In this document: piece after piece, positions 1 to 6,609 of the stretch
Numbering within the stretch: position 1 is the first letter of the stretch
Layout of the letters: each line of letters starts with the position of its first letter
Assembly: GCA_947644305.1 (NCBI GenBank)
Contig: CANRYS010000005.1
Span: 1 to 64,000 of the forward strand
DNA: 64,000 nucleotides
Source of the DNA: an uncultured Roseburia sp.
Lineage (GTDB): Bacteria > Bacillota > Clostridia > Lachnospirales > Lachnospiraceae
Direction: 5' to 3'
Notes under the pieces: generated by a model
Seen by the model: only the letters and a program-made list of their open reading frames with translations
What the model was told of the DNA's origin: nothing
Databases searched by the model: none
Translations under genes and position numbers: made by a program

Positions 1-491
1 TTTATCATAGAAGACCAGTTATTTCTTTATTTTACAGAAAAAGTTTCACAGACTCTCATGGTCTGAAAAATGGGCAACCCTGTTCATGTATTTCAAGTAC
101 CCGGAAGCGGTCAGACGTCGGATCTACACGACCAATGCCATTGAGGGGTCCAACCGCCAGCTGAGAAAGGTGACAAAATCCAAGACCATATTTCCATCCG
201 ATGACAGTCTATTAAAAATGCTGTATCTGGCAACGATAGATATAACAAAGAAGTGGACAGGCCACCGTCAGGACTGGGGCCAGATCCATTCCCAGCTTGA
301 GATCTATTTTGAAGAACGGCTGGAAAACCGGTTGCTCTAAGACCAGCTTTTATCGCAGGTTTTATTGACATACAAAAAAATGCCTGTATGATACAGGCAA
401 GAGCAGAACCTAGATTTTCAGTTCTGCTCTTTGTAACTTATCAATGTATCTTATATCAGTTTTTGAGTTTACACAAAACTTGAAAGTCTCC
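1..491 (+). mobile_element. Remnant of an IS256-type insertion sequence, right end
   Basis: After the transposase fragment come two hairpins: TGCCTGTAT/ATACAGGCA at 381-399 and AGAGCAGAAC/GTTCTGCTCT at 400-430. The stretch TTGAGTTTACACAAAACTT at about 464-482 resembles the terminal inverted repeats of IS256-family elements as I remember them. The left end is not in the window, so element length and target duplication cannot be determined. The right boundary (about 491) is approximate. Confidence 0.55.
11..340 (+). pseudogene. IS256 (mutator)-family transposase, C-terminal fragment
   Basis: The frame is open from base 11, just after an in-frame TAG at 8-10, and ends at TAA 338-340. It carries the C-terminal signature of IS256/mutator transposases: a W-x3-W-x-TLF-x3-YP stretch, then RRRIYTTNAIEGSN and a KSKTIFPSDD block. 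An intact IS256-type transposase is about 400 residues and has an upstream DDE core, whereas only about 100 residues are present and the first 10-15 codons do not look like transposase. The upstream part is either truncated by a rearrangement or joined to unrelated DNA near base 40-55. It is probably inactive. Its adjacent right end (see the mobile element entry) supports the assignment. Confidence 0.8.
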
Positions 492-513
492 CGAAGACAG
501 CCTTGAACTGAGG

Positions 514-549
514 TGATTTAATTCCCCCGAATTCGGGGGAATTAAATCA
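514..549. repeat. 36-bp perfect palindrome at the 3' end of the KilA-N gene
   Basis: Bases 514-549 equal their own reverse complement over all 36 positions: TGATTTAATTCCCCC, then GAATTC, then the mirror. The stop codon of the KilA-N gene (TGA on the minus strand, 547-549) is the outermost triplet. The RNA would form a very stable hairpin on either strand. No run of T follows on the minus strand, so if it terminates transcription it is not a classical intrinsic terminator. Confidence 0.85.
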
Positions 550-1347
550 TTTCAAGACCTTTGTAGTCTGTTCTTCCAAAATAGACATCTGGTGTATAGC
601 AATTTTATTAAGTTTTATTAAGCGTTCTTTTTGATTTAGCCCATCTTCAATCAGTACTGCATTGATGTTTTCCATATTTGACAGGCATATCAATTCATTT
701 ATACTCGCATAATCCCTGATATTGCCCTTTTTATCAGGATTCTTATTCCGCCATTGTTTCGCTGTCATACCAAACAATGCCATATTCAGCACGTCAGCTT
801 CCGATGCGTAAATGATAGAAGTCTGCTGTGGTGTAAGTTCCGGCGGAATGAGATTGCCTTTGATTGCATCGGTATGTATGCGATAGTTTATTTTTGCCAA
901 TTCCCTCTTAGCACTCCATCCAAGTAAAGCCTGTTCTTCTTTCTTTAACCGTTCAAATTCCTTGATAAGGTATAATTTGAATTGCGGAGATACCCAGCTT
1001 GCAAATTCAAACGCAATATCTTTATATGCGTATGTACCGCCATATCGTCCCGCTTTTGCTACAATCCCCTTTGAATTTGTGCGGGATACCCATTGCTTAA
1101 CCGACATAATAAAACGGTTTAATCCTGCCTCCAGCATGATTTCTTCATAGGCGGCAGCATTGAAGTCTGCATTATACATTTCTTCCCATATGCCAAGAAA
1201 TTCTATTGTATTCTTGTTGCGTAACCATTTCTCTATCAGGGCAGGTCCGTTGTTAATTTTTCTTACCATATCGGTTAAAGAGATATAATCATCTTCCTCA
1301 ATCTGTAAGACTTGTATTTCCGTTCCGTCAACATTTAGTTTTCCCAT
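547..1347 (-). CDS. KilA-N domain protein
   Basis: A 266-residue protein with an N-terminal KilA-N domain (about residues 10-140). Recognisable stretches are YISLTDMVRKIN near the start, then IEKWLRNKNTIEFLGIWE, and GRYGGTYAYKDIAFEFASWVS around 100-120. KilA-N is a probable DNA-binding module found in phage proteins and in chromosomal accessory genes of gut Firmicutes; its cellular role is usually unknown. The C-terminal half is charged and has no motif I recognise. AAAGGA lies 9 bases upstream of the ATG. The gene stands alone between an IS remnant and a nucleoside phosphorylase, is A+T-rich relative to the rest of the window, and is probably acquired. Confidence 0.8.
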   Translation of the reverse strand: MGKLNVDGTEIQVLQIEEDDYISLTDMVRKINNGPALIEKWLRNKNTIEFLGIWEEMYNADFNAAAYEEIMLEAGLNRFIMSVKQWVSRTNSKGIVAKAGRYGGTYAYKDIAFEFASWVSPQFKLYLIKEFERLKKEEQALLGWSAKRELAKINYRIHTDAIKGNLIPPELTPQQTSIIYASEADVLNMALFGMTAKQWRNKNPDKKGNIRDYASINELICLSNMENINAVLIEDGLNQKERLIKLNKIAIHQMSILEEQTTKVLK

Positions 1348-1545
1348 AAGAAGAATCCTTTCGTTTGTTATGTATCAATGCATTTATTATCTAACGCAAT
1401 CATTAGGAGATAATCGATGTGCGTATTTCAAAAAATCACAAGTTGCTTTTCCCTCATTTTCATTATTTTCCCATCCTAATTTCTTCCCAACAAACTGTGC
1501 CACGTTTCCAAATAAGATTGTACATTTTGTTTTCTGATCTCATGT

Positions 1546-2310
1546 TTACACCTCCGTTATTGCTTCCATTGCAATTTTCATGGCTGCTGCAAAAAAATCA
1601 TTCCCCCAATTTCTTATATCGTGTGCATCAACATCTGCCAAAGAATCTGCGGTAAAAAGCACTTGTCCAAATAGGACGCCTCTCATTTTTGCACACGCAG
1701 CCATAGATGCACATTCCATTTCTACAACAGAATATCCTTCTGATTTTCGATAACGAACCATTTCTTTTGTTTCTCGGTAAAATCCATCTGTTGTCCATGT
1801 TTTACAGGTTCTATAACTTAATTCCGCATTTTCCAGTACTCTGCATATTGCCTTAATTGGGGCAGAATCTAATTCAATTTCTCGTGATGGTGGTAAATAA
1901 TGATATGATGTTCCTTCCTGTCTGAGCGCTGCGACAGGAACAAAAAATGAACCCTCGGTATCTTCAACTAAAGCCCCACAACATCTTGCAGCTATTATTT
2001 CTTTCACGCCTCCTGCAATTAACTGTTCCATAATCTGTACAGCACCTGCTCCACCAAGAGGCGCTTGTACAAACGCAATATCCATATTATTAATTTGAGT
2101 TTTATAGACGTTAAAATCTTTTGTCACACTGACAAATTTTCCGACGACTTCACATTTATTATGGGTTACAAAATCATCTATTTCAGGTTCCATAAAAAGC
2201 ATTACGGCTTTCTGTGGGAAATTATAATCAGAATGATGTCCCGGCATTATAACCGCACTTTGCTCTGTATCAAATTCTAATATTGGTATTTGATTTTTTA
2301 ATACTGCCAT
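1546..2310 (-). CDS. Purine/uridine nucleoside phosphorylase family protein
   Basis: A 254-residue protein of the PNP/UDP phosphorylase superfamily, which cleaves nucleosides with phosphate to a base and a pentose 1-phosphate. It has the glycine-rich GGAGAVQIMEQLIAGGV phosphate-binding region, a CCGAL element, and the late motif VVEMECASMAACAKMRG, whose Met-Glu pair contacts ribose in this superfamily. The frame opens 8 codons earlier (Met at 2334). I chose the Met at 2310 because AAAGGA lies 9 bases before it. The substrate (purine or uridine) cannot be read from sequence. It is a single-gene unit with its own extended -10 promoter, in an A+T-rich accessory segment. Confidence 0.8.
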   Translation of the reverse strand: MAVLKNQIPILEFDTEQSAVIMPGHHSDYNFPQKAVMLFMEPEIDDFVTHNKCEVVGKFVSVTKDFNVYKTQINNMDIAFVQAPLGGAGAVQIMEQLIAGGVKEIIAARCCGALVEDTEGSFFVPVAALRQEGTSYHYLPPSREIELDSAPIKAICRVLENAELSYRTCKTWTTDGFYRETKEMVRYRKSEGYSVVEMECASMAACAKMRGVLFGQVLFTADSLADVDAHDIRNWGNDFFAAAMKIAMEAITEV

Positions 2311-2342
2311 ATCCAATATTCCTTTCTTAAACATTTTTTAGA

Positions 2343-2351
2343 ATTATAGCA
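2343..2351 (-). promoter_or_regulatory. Extended -10 promoter of the nucleoside phosphorylase gene
   Basis: On the minus strand the bases read TGCTATAAT, a consensus -10 hexamer with the TGn extension, about 33 bases before the chosen ATG. The hexamer 17 bases upstream of it (GGTATT) is a poor -35, as is usual for extended -10 promoters. Confidence 0.55.
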
Positions 2352-2562
2352 TAATTTCCAATACAATACCATAATTTTTAGCTATACAAAGGAGTTTATC
2401 TGGCCCCTTTGTCTTGGCTTTTAACCATTCTTTGACGCTGGTAGTCAGATGTTCCCTTTGGTGGATTCTTCAATCTCTCATGATAAAGTTGTGGGCAACG
2501 ATTTAGTACATTCAGAAAAACTTTCCCTTGTAAACTGCTCATAAGGGCAAAAACAAGGGAAA

Positions 2563-2856
2563 ATGCATAACAATTCACTGTATGAGGTAAAAGGCCTTGA
2601 AAAAAGGAAAGTTCAAGAAATTCATCTGCAAATTGGGATTTGCTTGCAGACAGAGTTGTTGTTACAACGAAACGTGATGCAAGGGAAGGGAAAAAAGAAG
2701 AAAAGAACAACAGAATTCAAGGAGCATTTGTTTCATGTACTTAGTGAAGCACATGAGCCTGTTTTTCGGACGGTATTGGTTGATGACAACACGGGAGAAA
2801 TCGTGGTAAGGGTTTTAGATGGCAGTGAGTTTGTTGTGAAATGTGTGAGACGGTAG
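2563..2856 (+). CDS. Small orphan protein, possibly a gene remnant
   Basis: An open frame of 97 residues that I do not recognise. The N-terminal half is basic, ending in GKGKKKKRTTEFKEH. The C-terminal half (FRTVLVDDNTGEIVVRVLDG...) looks like a compact beta-rich segment of a real protein. A second Met at residue 39 could be the true start. Shine-Dalgarno support is weak at both. A good intrinsic terminator 16 bases after the stop (2873-2899) suggests that a transcript really ends here. It could also be the tail of a larger, decayed gene: the flanking 250 bases show no gene. Confidence 0.4.
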   Translation: MHNNSLYEVKGLEKRKVQEIHLQIGICLQTELLLQRNVMQGKGKKKKRTTEFKEHLFHVLSEAHEPVFRTVLVDDNTGEIVVRVLDGSEFVVKCVRR

Positions 2857-2872
2857 GAGGGGATGGGGGAAG

Positions 2873-2899
2873 AATGCAGTCGGAGGGGCTGCATTTTTT
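2873..2899 (+). terminator. Intrinsic terminator after the orphan gene
   Basis: Stem AATGCAG (2873-2879) with CTGCATT (2889-2895), 9-base loop, running into a T run (2894-2899). Confidence 0.65.
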
Positions 2900-2953
2900 G
2901 TGGAATAATCAATTAATATTTTTTGGGAAGAGATAGAATTATATTGAAGGGTA

Positions 2954-2962
2954 TGATATACT
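2954..2962 (+). promoter_or_regulatory. Possible extended -10 promoter for the small CGSCGC gene
   Basis: TGATATACT matches an extended -10 element (TGn plus TATACT). No good -35 lies 16-18 bases upstream. It would give a leader of about 130 bases before the ATG at 3098. Confidence 0.3.
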
Positions 2963-3097
2963 GATGATTAGAGGTGTTTTTGTGATGTCGCGGCATTATT
3001 TCCATGCACGACAGAGAATGTAGTGAGTGCCAAGATAAAATGAAATAGCAAACTACGGTTTGTTGGAAGTTAAAATAATTGAAAGGAGAAAAAGAAT

Positions 3098-3301
3098 ATG
3101 GAAGAATTAAAAACAATTATGGAGAAATTTGTAGCGTCTGGTTGGGATTTAATCGCAAATCCGGCGAAGGAATGGTTAGAGGGTAAAGAGGATACAAGAG
3201 CCCTCATATTAGCGATAGAACAGGCTGATAAAGAGTGCGGTAGCTGCGGTTGCGAGTTGGACCCATTGTATAAACGGGCACTGGAGTTGTTATATCTGTA
3301 A
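3098..3301 (+). CDS. Small acidic protein with a CGSCGC motif
   Basis: A 67-residue protein of unknown function with a solid ribosome-binding site (AAAGGAG, spaced for the ATG). It looks helical and acidic, with WDLIANPAKEWLEGKEDTR in the middle and a Cys-Gly-Ser-Cys-Gly-Cys cluster at about residues 47-52 that could bind a metal or form disulfides. It is followed after 12 bases by a GNAT acetyltransferase, so the two are probably cotranscribed. I do not recognise the family. Confidence 0.65.
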   Translation: MEELKTIMEKFVASGWDLIANPAKEWLEGKEDTRALILAIEQADKECGSCGCELDPLYKRALELLYL

Positions 3302-3313
3302 GGAGTAAACGAA

Positions 3314-3733
3314 ATGTTAACTATTAGATATTTAAAGTCATCTGACAAAACATTCTGGTATCATCTGGATCAACATTTACCGGAAAAAGAATTTGATCAT
3401 AAAGTCCAAACAAAAAGAGGATATATTTTATTGTTAAATGATGAGCCCATCGGTTTATTAAGGTACAATCTATTTTGGGATAATACTCCCTTTTGCACCC
3501 TGGTTTTCGTGGACCAGGAATACCAGAGAAGGGGGTATGGCAGAAAGCTGATCCAATACTGGGAACATGATATGAAGGCACAAGGATATAAAATGTTGTT
3601 GACATCTACACAGGTAGATGAAGAAGCGCAGCATGTTTATCGAAAATTAGGGTATAAAGATTGCGGTGGATTTGTGATCGATATTCCTGAATTTGCACAG
3701 CCGATGGAAATGTTTTTTATTAAATCCATCTGA
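3314..3733 (+). CDS. GNAT family N-acetyltransferase
   Basis: A 139-residue protein with the GNAT fold. The acetyl-CoA pyrophosphate-binding motif A is visible as VDQEYQRRGYGRKLIQYWE (about residues 69-87; Q/RxxGxG/A type), followed by LTSTQVDEEAQHVYRKLGYKDCGGF, the typical C-terminal motif B region. It transfers an acetyl group from acetyl-CoA to an unknown amine. GGAGT lies just upstream of the ATG. It follows the small CGSCGC gene, which may be functionally linked. Confidence 0.85.
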   Translation: MLTIRYLKSSDKTFWYHLDQHLPEKEFDHKVQTKRGYILLLNDEPIGLLRYNLFWDNTPFCTLVFVDQEYQRRGYGRKLIQYWEHDMKAQGYKMLLTSTQVDEEAQHVYRKLGYKDCGGFVIDIPEFAQPMEMFFIKSI

Positions 3734-3848
3734 ATCTATGCGTTAGTGTCATCATTTGTTCATAACTGCCCCCGTCCTCTCATATAGATAGAAGAGAGAT
3801 GGCAGGCATTGGGATCTGAGCTGTGTCTGTCTTTGGGGAGGACAGGAT

Positions 3849-4391
3849 ATGAGTTTTAAAGAATTTATAAAAAGCCGGAAGAAAAAAGCAATTTTGTTTT
3901 TTTTGGCCGGTTTTTTTTCCGGTGGAATTTTATATTATCTGTGTCAGAAGCCGGCAGGAGAGGCATTGGCGCACATGGAGGAAAATATGCTTCTCTGGGC
4001 GATGGAGGAGCAGGACTTTGTCCAGGCTCTTCTGTTTGTGTTATGGGAGCGGGGCAAGGTGTTTTCTGTCCTGTGGCTGGCGGGGTATACGAAGATATAT
4101 AAGTTCTATATCCGCGCCTTTATTATGTTTACCGGGCTGCAGTCTGGTTTTCTGCTTACCTTCTTTGTCATGCTGCGTGGGACAAAGGGCATATTATTTT
4201 GGCTGGTCACTGGAGTTCCCCATCTGTTTTTTTTGATCCCGCTCTATATCTATTCCTTTTACCGAATACTGGAACGCAGAAGGGAAAAACAGATGCCCGC
4301 GGTCATTGTGATCCTCTTAGTGTTTGTTCTCAGTTGTGTGCTGGAGGCGCGAATCAACGTTCCTCTGGTCCAATGGATGTATCGCTCTTGA
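3849..4391 (+). CDS. SpoIIM-like integral membrane protein
   Basis: A 180-residue protein with about five membrane segments: near residues 15-32, 60-80, 90-108, 112-135 and 150-165. It resembles the stage II sporulation protein M family, in which B. subtilis SpoIIM takes part in the septal peptidoglycan hydrolysis that drives engulfment. Features that fit are the short cytoplasmic Lys-rich N-terminus (SRKKKA), the FFSGGILYY segment and the central VLWERGKVFSVLWLAGYT loop. B. subtilis SpoIIM is a little longer (about 215 residues). A GGGGAGG Shine-Dalgarno precedes the ATG. It is 125 bases before the Gld-like ABC operon and may or may not be cotranscribed. A role in sporulation is an inference. 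Confidence 0.65.
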   Translation: MSFKEFIKSRKKKAILFFLAGFFSGGILYYLCQKPAGEALAHMEENMLLWAMEEQDFVQALLFVLWERGKVFSVLWLAGYTKIYKFYIRAFIMFTGLQSGFLLTFFVMLRGTKGILFWLVTGVPHLFFLIPLYIYSFYRILERRREKQMPAVIVILLVFVLSCVLEARINVPLVQWMYRS

Positions 4392-4516
4392 TCCTTTGAA
4401 TTAGAAAATTCATCTGATGTTTTGTTCACATTTTGGTAACATAAAGATAGTACAATAAGTGGGTATGATAGCTCGACAATGGGCAAAACGAACTTATTGG
4501 TTAAGGAGGTAAGGTT

Positions 4517-5575
4517 TTGATAGAGGTAAAAAATTTGGTGAAGCGATATGGAGACCGCGATGTGGTGGATCATCTGAGCTTTACTGTGGGGAAAGGACAG
4601 ATTGTTGGTTTTTTGGGGCCGAATGGCGCCGGCAAATCAACAACCATGAATATAATCACCGGATACATATCCCCGACAGAGGGAGAAGTAACGGTGAATG
4701 GCTATGATATTTATGATGAGCCGGAGAAGGTGAAGGCGAGTATCGGTTATCTGCCAGAGCAGCCGCCCCTCTATCCGGATATGAAGGTAGGGGAATATCT
4801 GAATTTTGTGTCAAATCTAAAGGGCGTGAAAAGCAGTGATAAGGAAAAAACGGTGCGAAAGGTTATGCGGGCGACGAAGATACAAGATGTGTCAGAACGA
4901 CTGATCAAGCATTTATCCAAGGGATATAAACAGAGAGTGGGACTCGCCGGGGCGATGATCGGAGATCCGGAGATCCTTATTTTGGACGAGCCCACGGTGG
5001 GACTGGATCCGAAGCAGATTCTAGAGATCCGAAATCTGATCCGGGAGCTCAGCAAAGAGCACACCATCCTGCTCAGCTCCCATATTATGCAGGAGGTAAG
5101 CGCAGTCTGCAACCAGATCATGATCATCAATCAGGGAAAAATGATCCTTTCTGATGTACCGGAAAACATTCCGGGGCACATCGCACAGACCAATGACCTT
5201 ACTTTTAAGGCAAAAGGAAATAAAGATCTGATCAAGAGTATCATAGAAAAAATAGAGCATATTACCTACTCCAAAGTGCTGGGTACCGGAGAGGCAGAGG
5301 TGTATCAGATTGAACTCTCCAGCCCAGCGGAGTTTGATCCTAGGGAAGAGATCTTTTATGCATTTGCCGAGGCAAAGTGCCCGATTCTGGAGATGAATTT
5401 GAAAGTTCCTACCCTGGAAGAAGTATTCCTGCGCTTGACGGGAGAGGGAACCCGCCAATACGGTGGAAAGATGACAAAGGATGAAAAGAAAAAAATGAAA
5501 GCCAAACGAATTCAATCGAAGACAGAAGTTGTGTCAGAAGAAGAGGAGGAGGTCCAAGATGCTGGCAATCTATAA
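4517..5575 (+). CDS. ABC transporter ATP-binding protein, GldA-like
   Basis: A 352-residue ABC ATPase that starts at TTG, with AAGGAGGT 6 bases upstream. Walker A is GPNGAGKST (about residues 34-42). The signature is LSKGYKQR (near 134). Walker B is ILILDEP followed by TVGLDP, and the H-loop is LLSSH. It belongs to the CcmA/NatA-type exporters. The C-terminal 100 residues form the extra domain common in this group, ending in a Lys/Glu-rich tail. It heads an operon with an ABC-2 permease, a GldG-like and a DUF4340 protein, the arrangement called GldA-GldFG in gliding bacteria. No gliding is expected here, and the substrate is unknown. Confidence 0.9.
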   Translation: MIEVKNLVKRYGDRDVVDHLSFTVGKGQIVGFLGPNGAGKSTTMNIITGYISPTEGEVTVNGYDIYDEPEKVKASIGYLPEQPPLYPDMKVGEYLNFVSNLKGVKSSDKEKTVRKVMRATKIQDVSERLIKHLSKGYKQRVGLAGAMIGDPEILILDEPTVGLDPKQILEIRNLIRELSKEHTILLSSHIMQEVSAVCNQIMIINQGKMILSDVPENIPGHIAQTNDLTFKAKGNKDLIKSIIEKIEHITYSKVLGTGEAEVYQIELSSPAEFDPREEIFYAFAEAKCPILEMNLKVPTLEEVFLRLTGEGTRQYGGKMTKDEKKKMKAKRIQSKTEVVSEEEEEVQDAGNL

Positions 5576-6449
5576 AAAAGAATTACGATCCTATTTTACA
5601 TCGATGATCGGCTGGATATTTATCGCTTTCTTTTTGGTTCTGGCCGGACTTTATTTTATGGTATATAACCTGATTAACGGGTACACAGACTTTTCTGTTA
5701 TCTTTCAGGGAATGCAGATGTTTTTTATACTTCTGCTGGTACCAGTACTTACTATGCGTATCATCGCAGAAGAGAACCGGCAGAAGACCGATCAGTTATT
5801 GTACACCTCACCGGTCTCAGTGACGAAGATTATTTTTGGCAAATATCTCGCTCTGGTGACTCTGCTCGCTATTGCCATGCTGATTCTGTGTGTGTATCCT
5901 CTGATTCTGTCGGGACTGGTAAAGGGAGTAGCTACGGGGACAGAGAGTGTGGATTTTGCCATCGCCTATGGAAGTGCGTTGGGATTTTTCCTGTTGGGTT
6001 CTGCCTATATCGCCATCGGTATGTTTATCTCTTCTCTGACAGAGAGTCAGGTGATCGCGGCAGTGGCCTCCGGTGTCATTATGATCTTTACGTATCTGAT
6101 GAGTAGCCTTGCGGTGATGCTTCCCACGGGACATACCTTTGTATTTTGGTTTCTGGCAGTGCTAGTGCTGATCCTTGCTTTTGTATTAAACATGTGGATT
6201 CATAATGGATGGCTTTCGGTGCTGATCGGAATTGTGGCTGAGGTGGGGCTGGCGACCACATTTATATTGAATACGGAGGCATTTGATAATCTTCTTGGAA
6301 ATACGCTGAGCTCGATCTCCATCGTGGACCGGTACAGCAATTTTGCACTGGGAATATTTGATGTCAGTGCATTGATCTATTATATCAGTGTCAGTTTTCT
6401 GTTCGTATTTATTACGATACAGCGGATCAAGAAAAAAAGGTGGAATTAG
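5559..6449 (+). CDS. ABC-2 permease, GldF-like
   Basis: A 296-residue membrane protein with six predicted helices. After MLAIYKKELRSYFTSMIGWIF it shows the usual ABC-2 pattern of an N-terminal helix, a cytoplasmic ENRQKTDQLLYTSPVS segment that would contact the ATPase, and four or five further helices. It starts at the ATG preceded by GAGGAGGAGG, overlapping the last 17 bases of the ATPase gene, so translation is probably coupled. A TTG 10 codons upstream is less likely. It pairs with the upstream ATPase. The GldG-like protein that follows is probably the extracytoplasmic partner. Confidence 0.88.
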   Translation: MLAIYKKELRSYFTSMIGWIFIAFFLVLAGLYFMVYNLINGYTDFSVIFQGMQMFFILLLVPVLTMRIIAEENRQKTDQLLYTSPVSVTKIIFGKYLALVTLLAIAMLILCVYPLILSGLVKGVATGTESVDFAIAYGSALGFFLLGSAYIAIGMFISSLTESQVIAAVASGVIMIFTYLMSSLAVMLPTGHTFVFWFLAVLVLILAFVLNMWIHNGWLSVLIGIVAEVGLATTFILNTEAFDNLLGNTLSSISIVDRYSNFALGIFDVSALIYYISVSFLFVFITIQRIKKKRWN

Positions 6450-6462
6450 TGTATGGAGGACA

Positions 6463-6570
6463 GTGTGAAAAATCACGCTGATGCGATATTTTTCACACGG
6501 CTATTTGTGAGGAGAACGTCACAAATAGCTGTTATCCGACAAGAGAAACTGCATTCGCAGATTTCTCTTG
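6463..6570 (+). repeat. Interspersed multi-hairpin element, copy A
   Basis: Three consecutive stem-loops fill the gap between the permease and GldG-like genes. Stem 1 is GTGTGAAAAAT/ATTTTTCACAC (6463-6473 with 6488-6498), with an inner CGC/GCG. Stem 2 is GCTATTTGTGA/TCACAAATAGC (6500-6510 with 6519-6529). Stem 3 is CAAGAGAAA/TTTCTCTTG (6540-6548 with 6562-6570), with inner CTGC/GCAG. The order GTGAAAAAT hairpin, then TTTGTG/CACAAA hairpin, then GTTAT-CG is shared with copies at 23071 and 24438. Confidence 0.75.
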
Positions 6571-6609
6571 CGGTTCCTCGAATATAACGTTCTCGGAATG
6601 GAGATTAAG

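Larger units (their letters stand above)
2311..3097. other. Gene-poor interval between nucleoside phosphorylase and small CGSCGC protein
   Basis: Apart from the orphan frame at 2563-2856 this 790-base interval holds no convincing gene. It contains an inverted repeat TTTCCCTTGT/ACAAGGGAAA (2522-2531 with 2553-2562), the terminator at 2873-2899, and a possible promoter near 2954-2962. The minus-strand frame at 2396-2710 has no ribosome-binding site and no recognisable motif. Confidence 0.5.

Noticed and set aside
2396-2710. 104-codon minus-strand frame downstream of the nucleoside phosphorylase promoter region
   Set aside because: No Shine-Dalgarno and no motif I can recognise; it may be debris of an old insertion but this cannot be shown.
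4469-4477. TAGCTCGAC before the GldA-like gene as another palindromic repeat copy
   Set aside because: Only nine bases match and the following bases diverge, so it could be chance.
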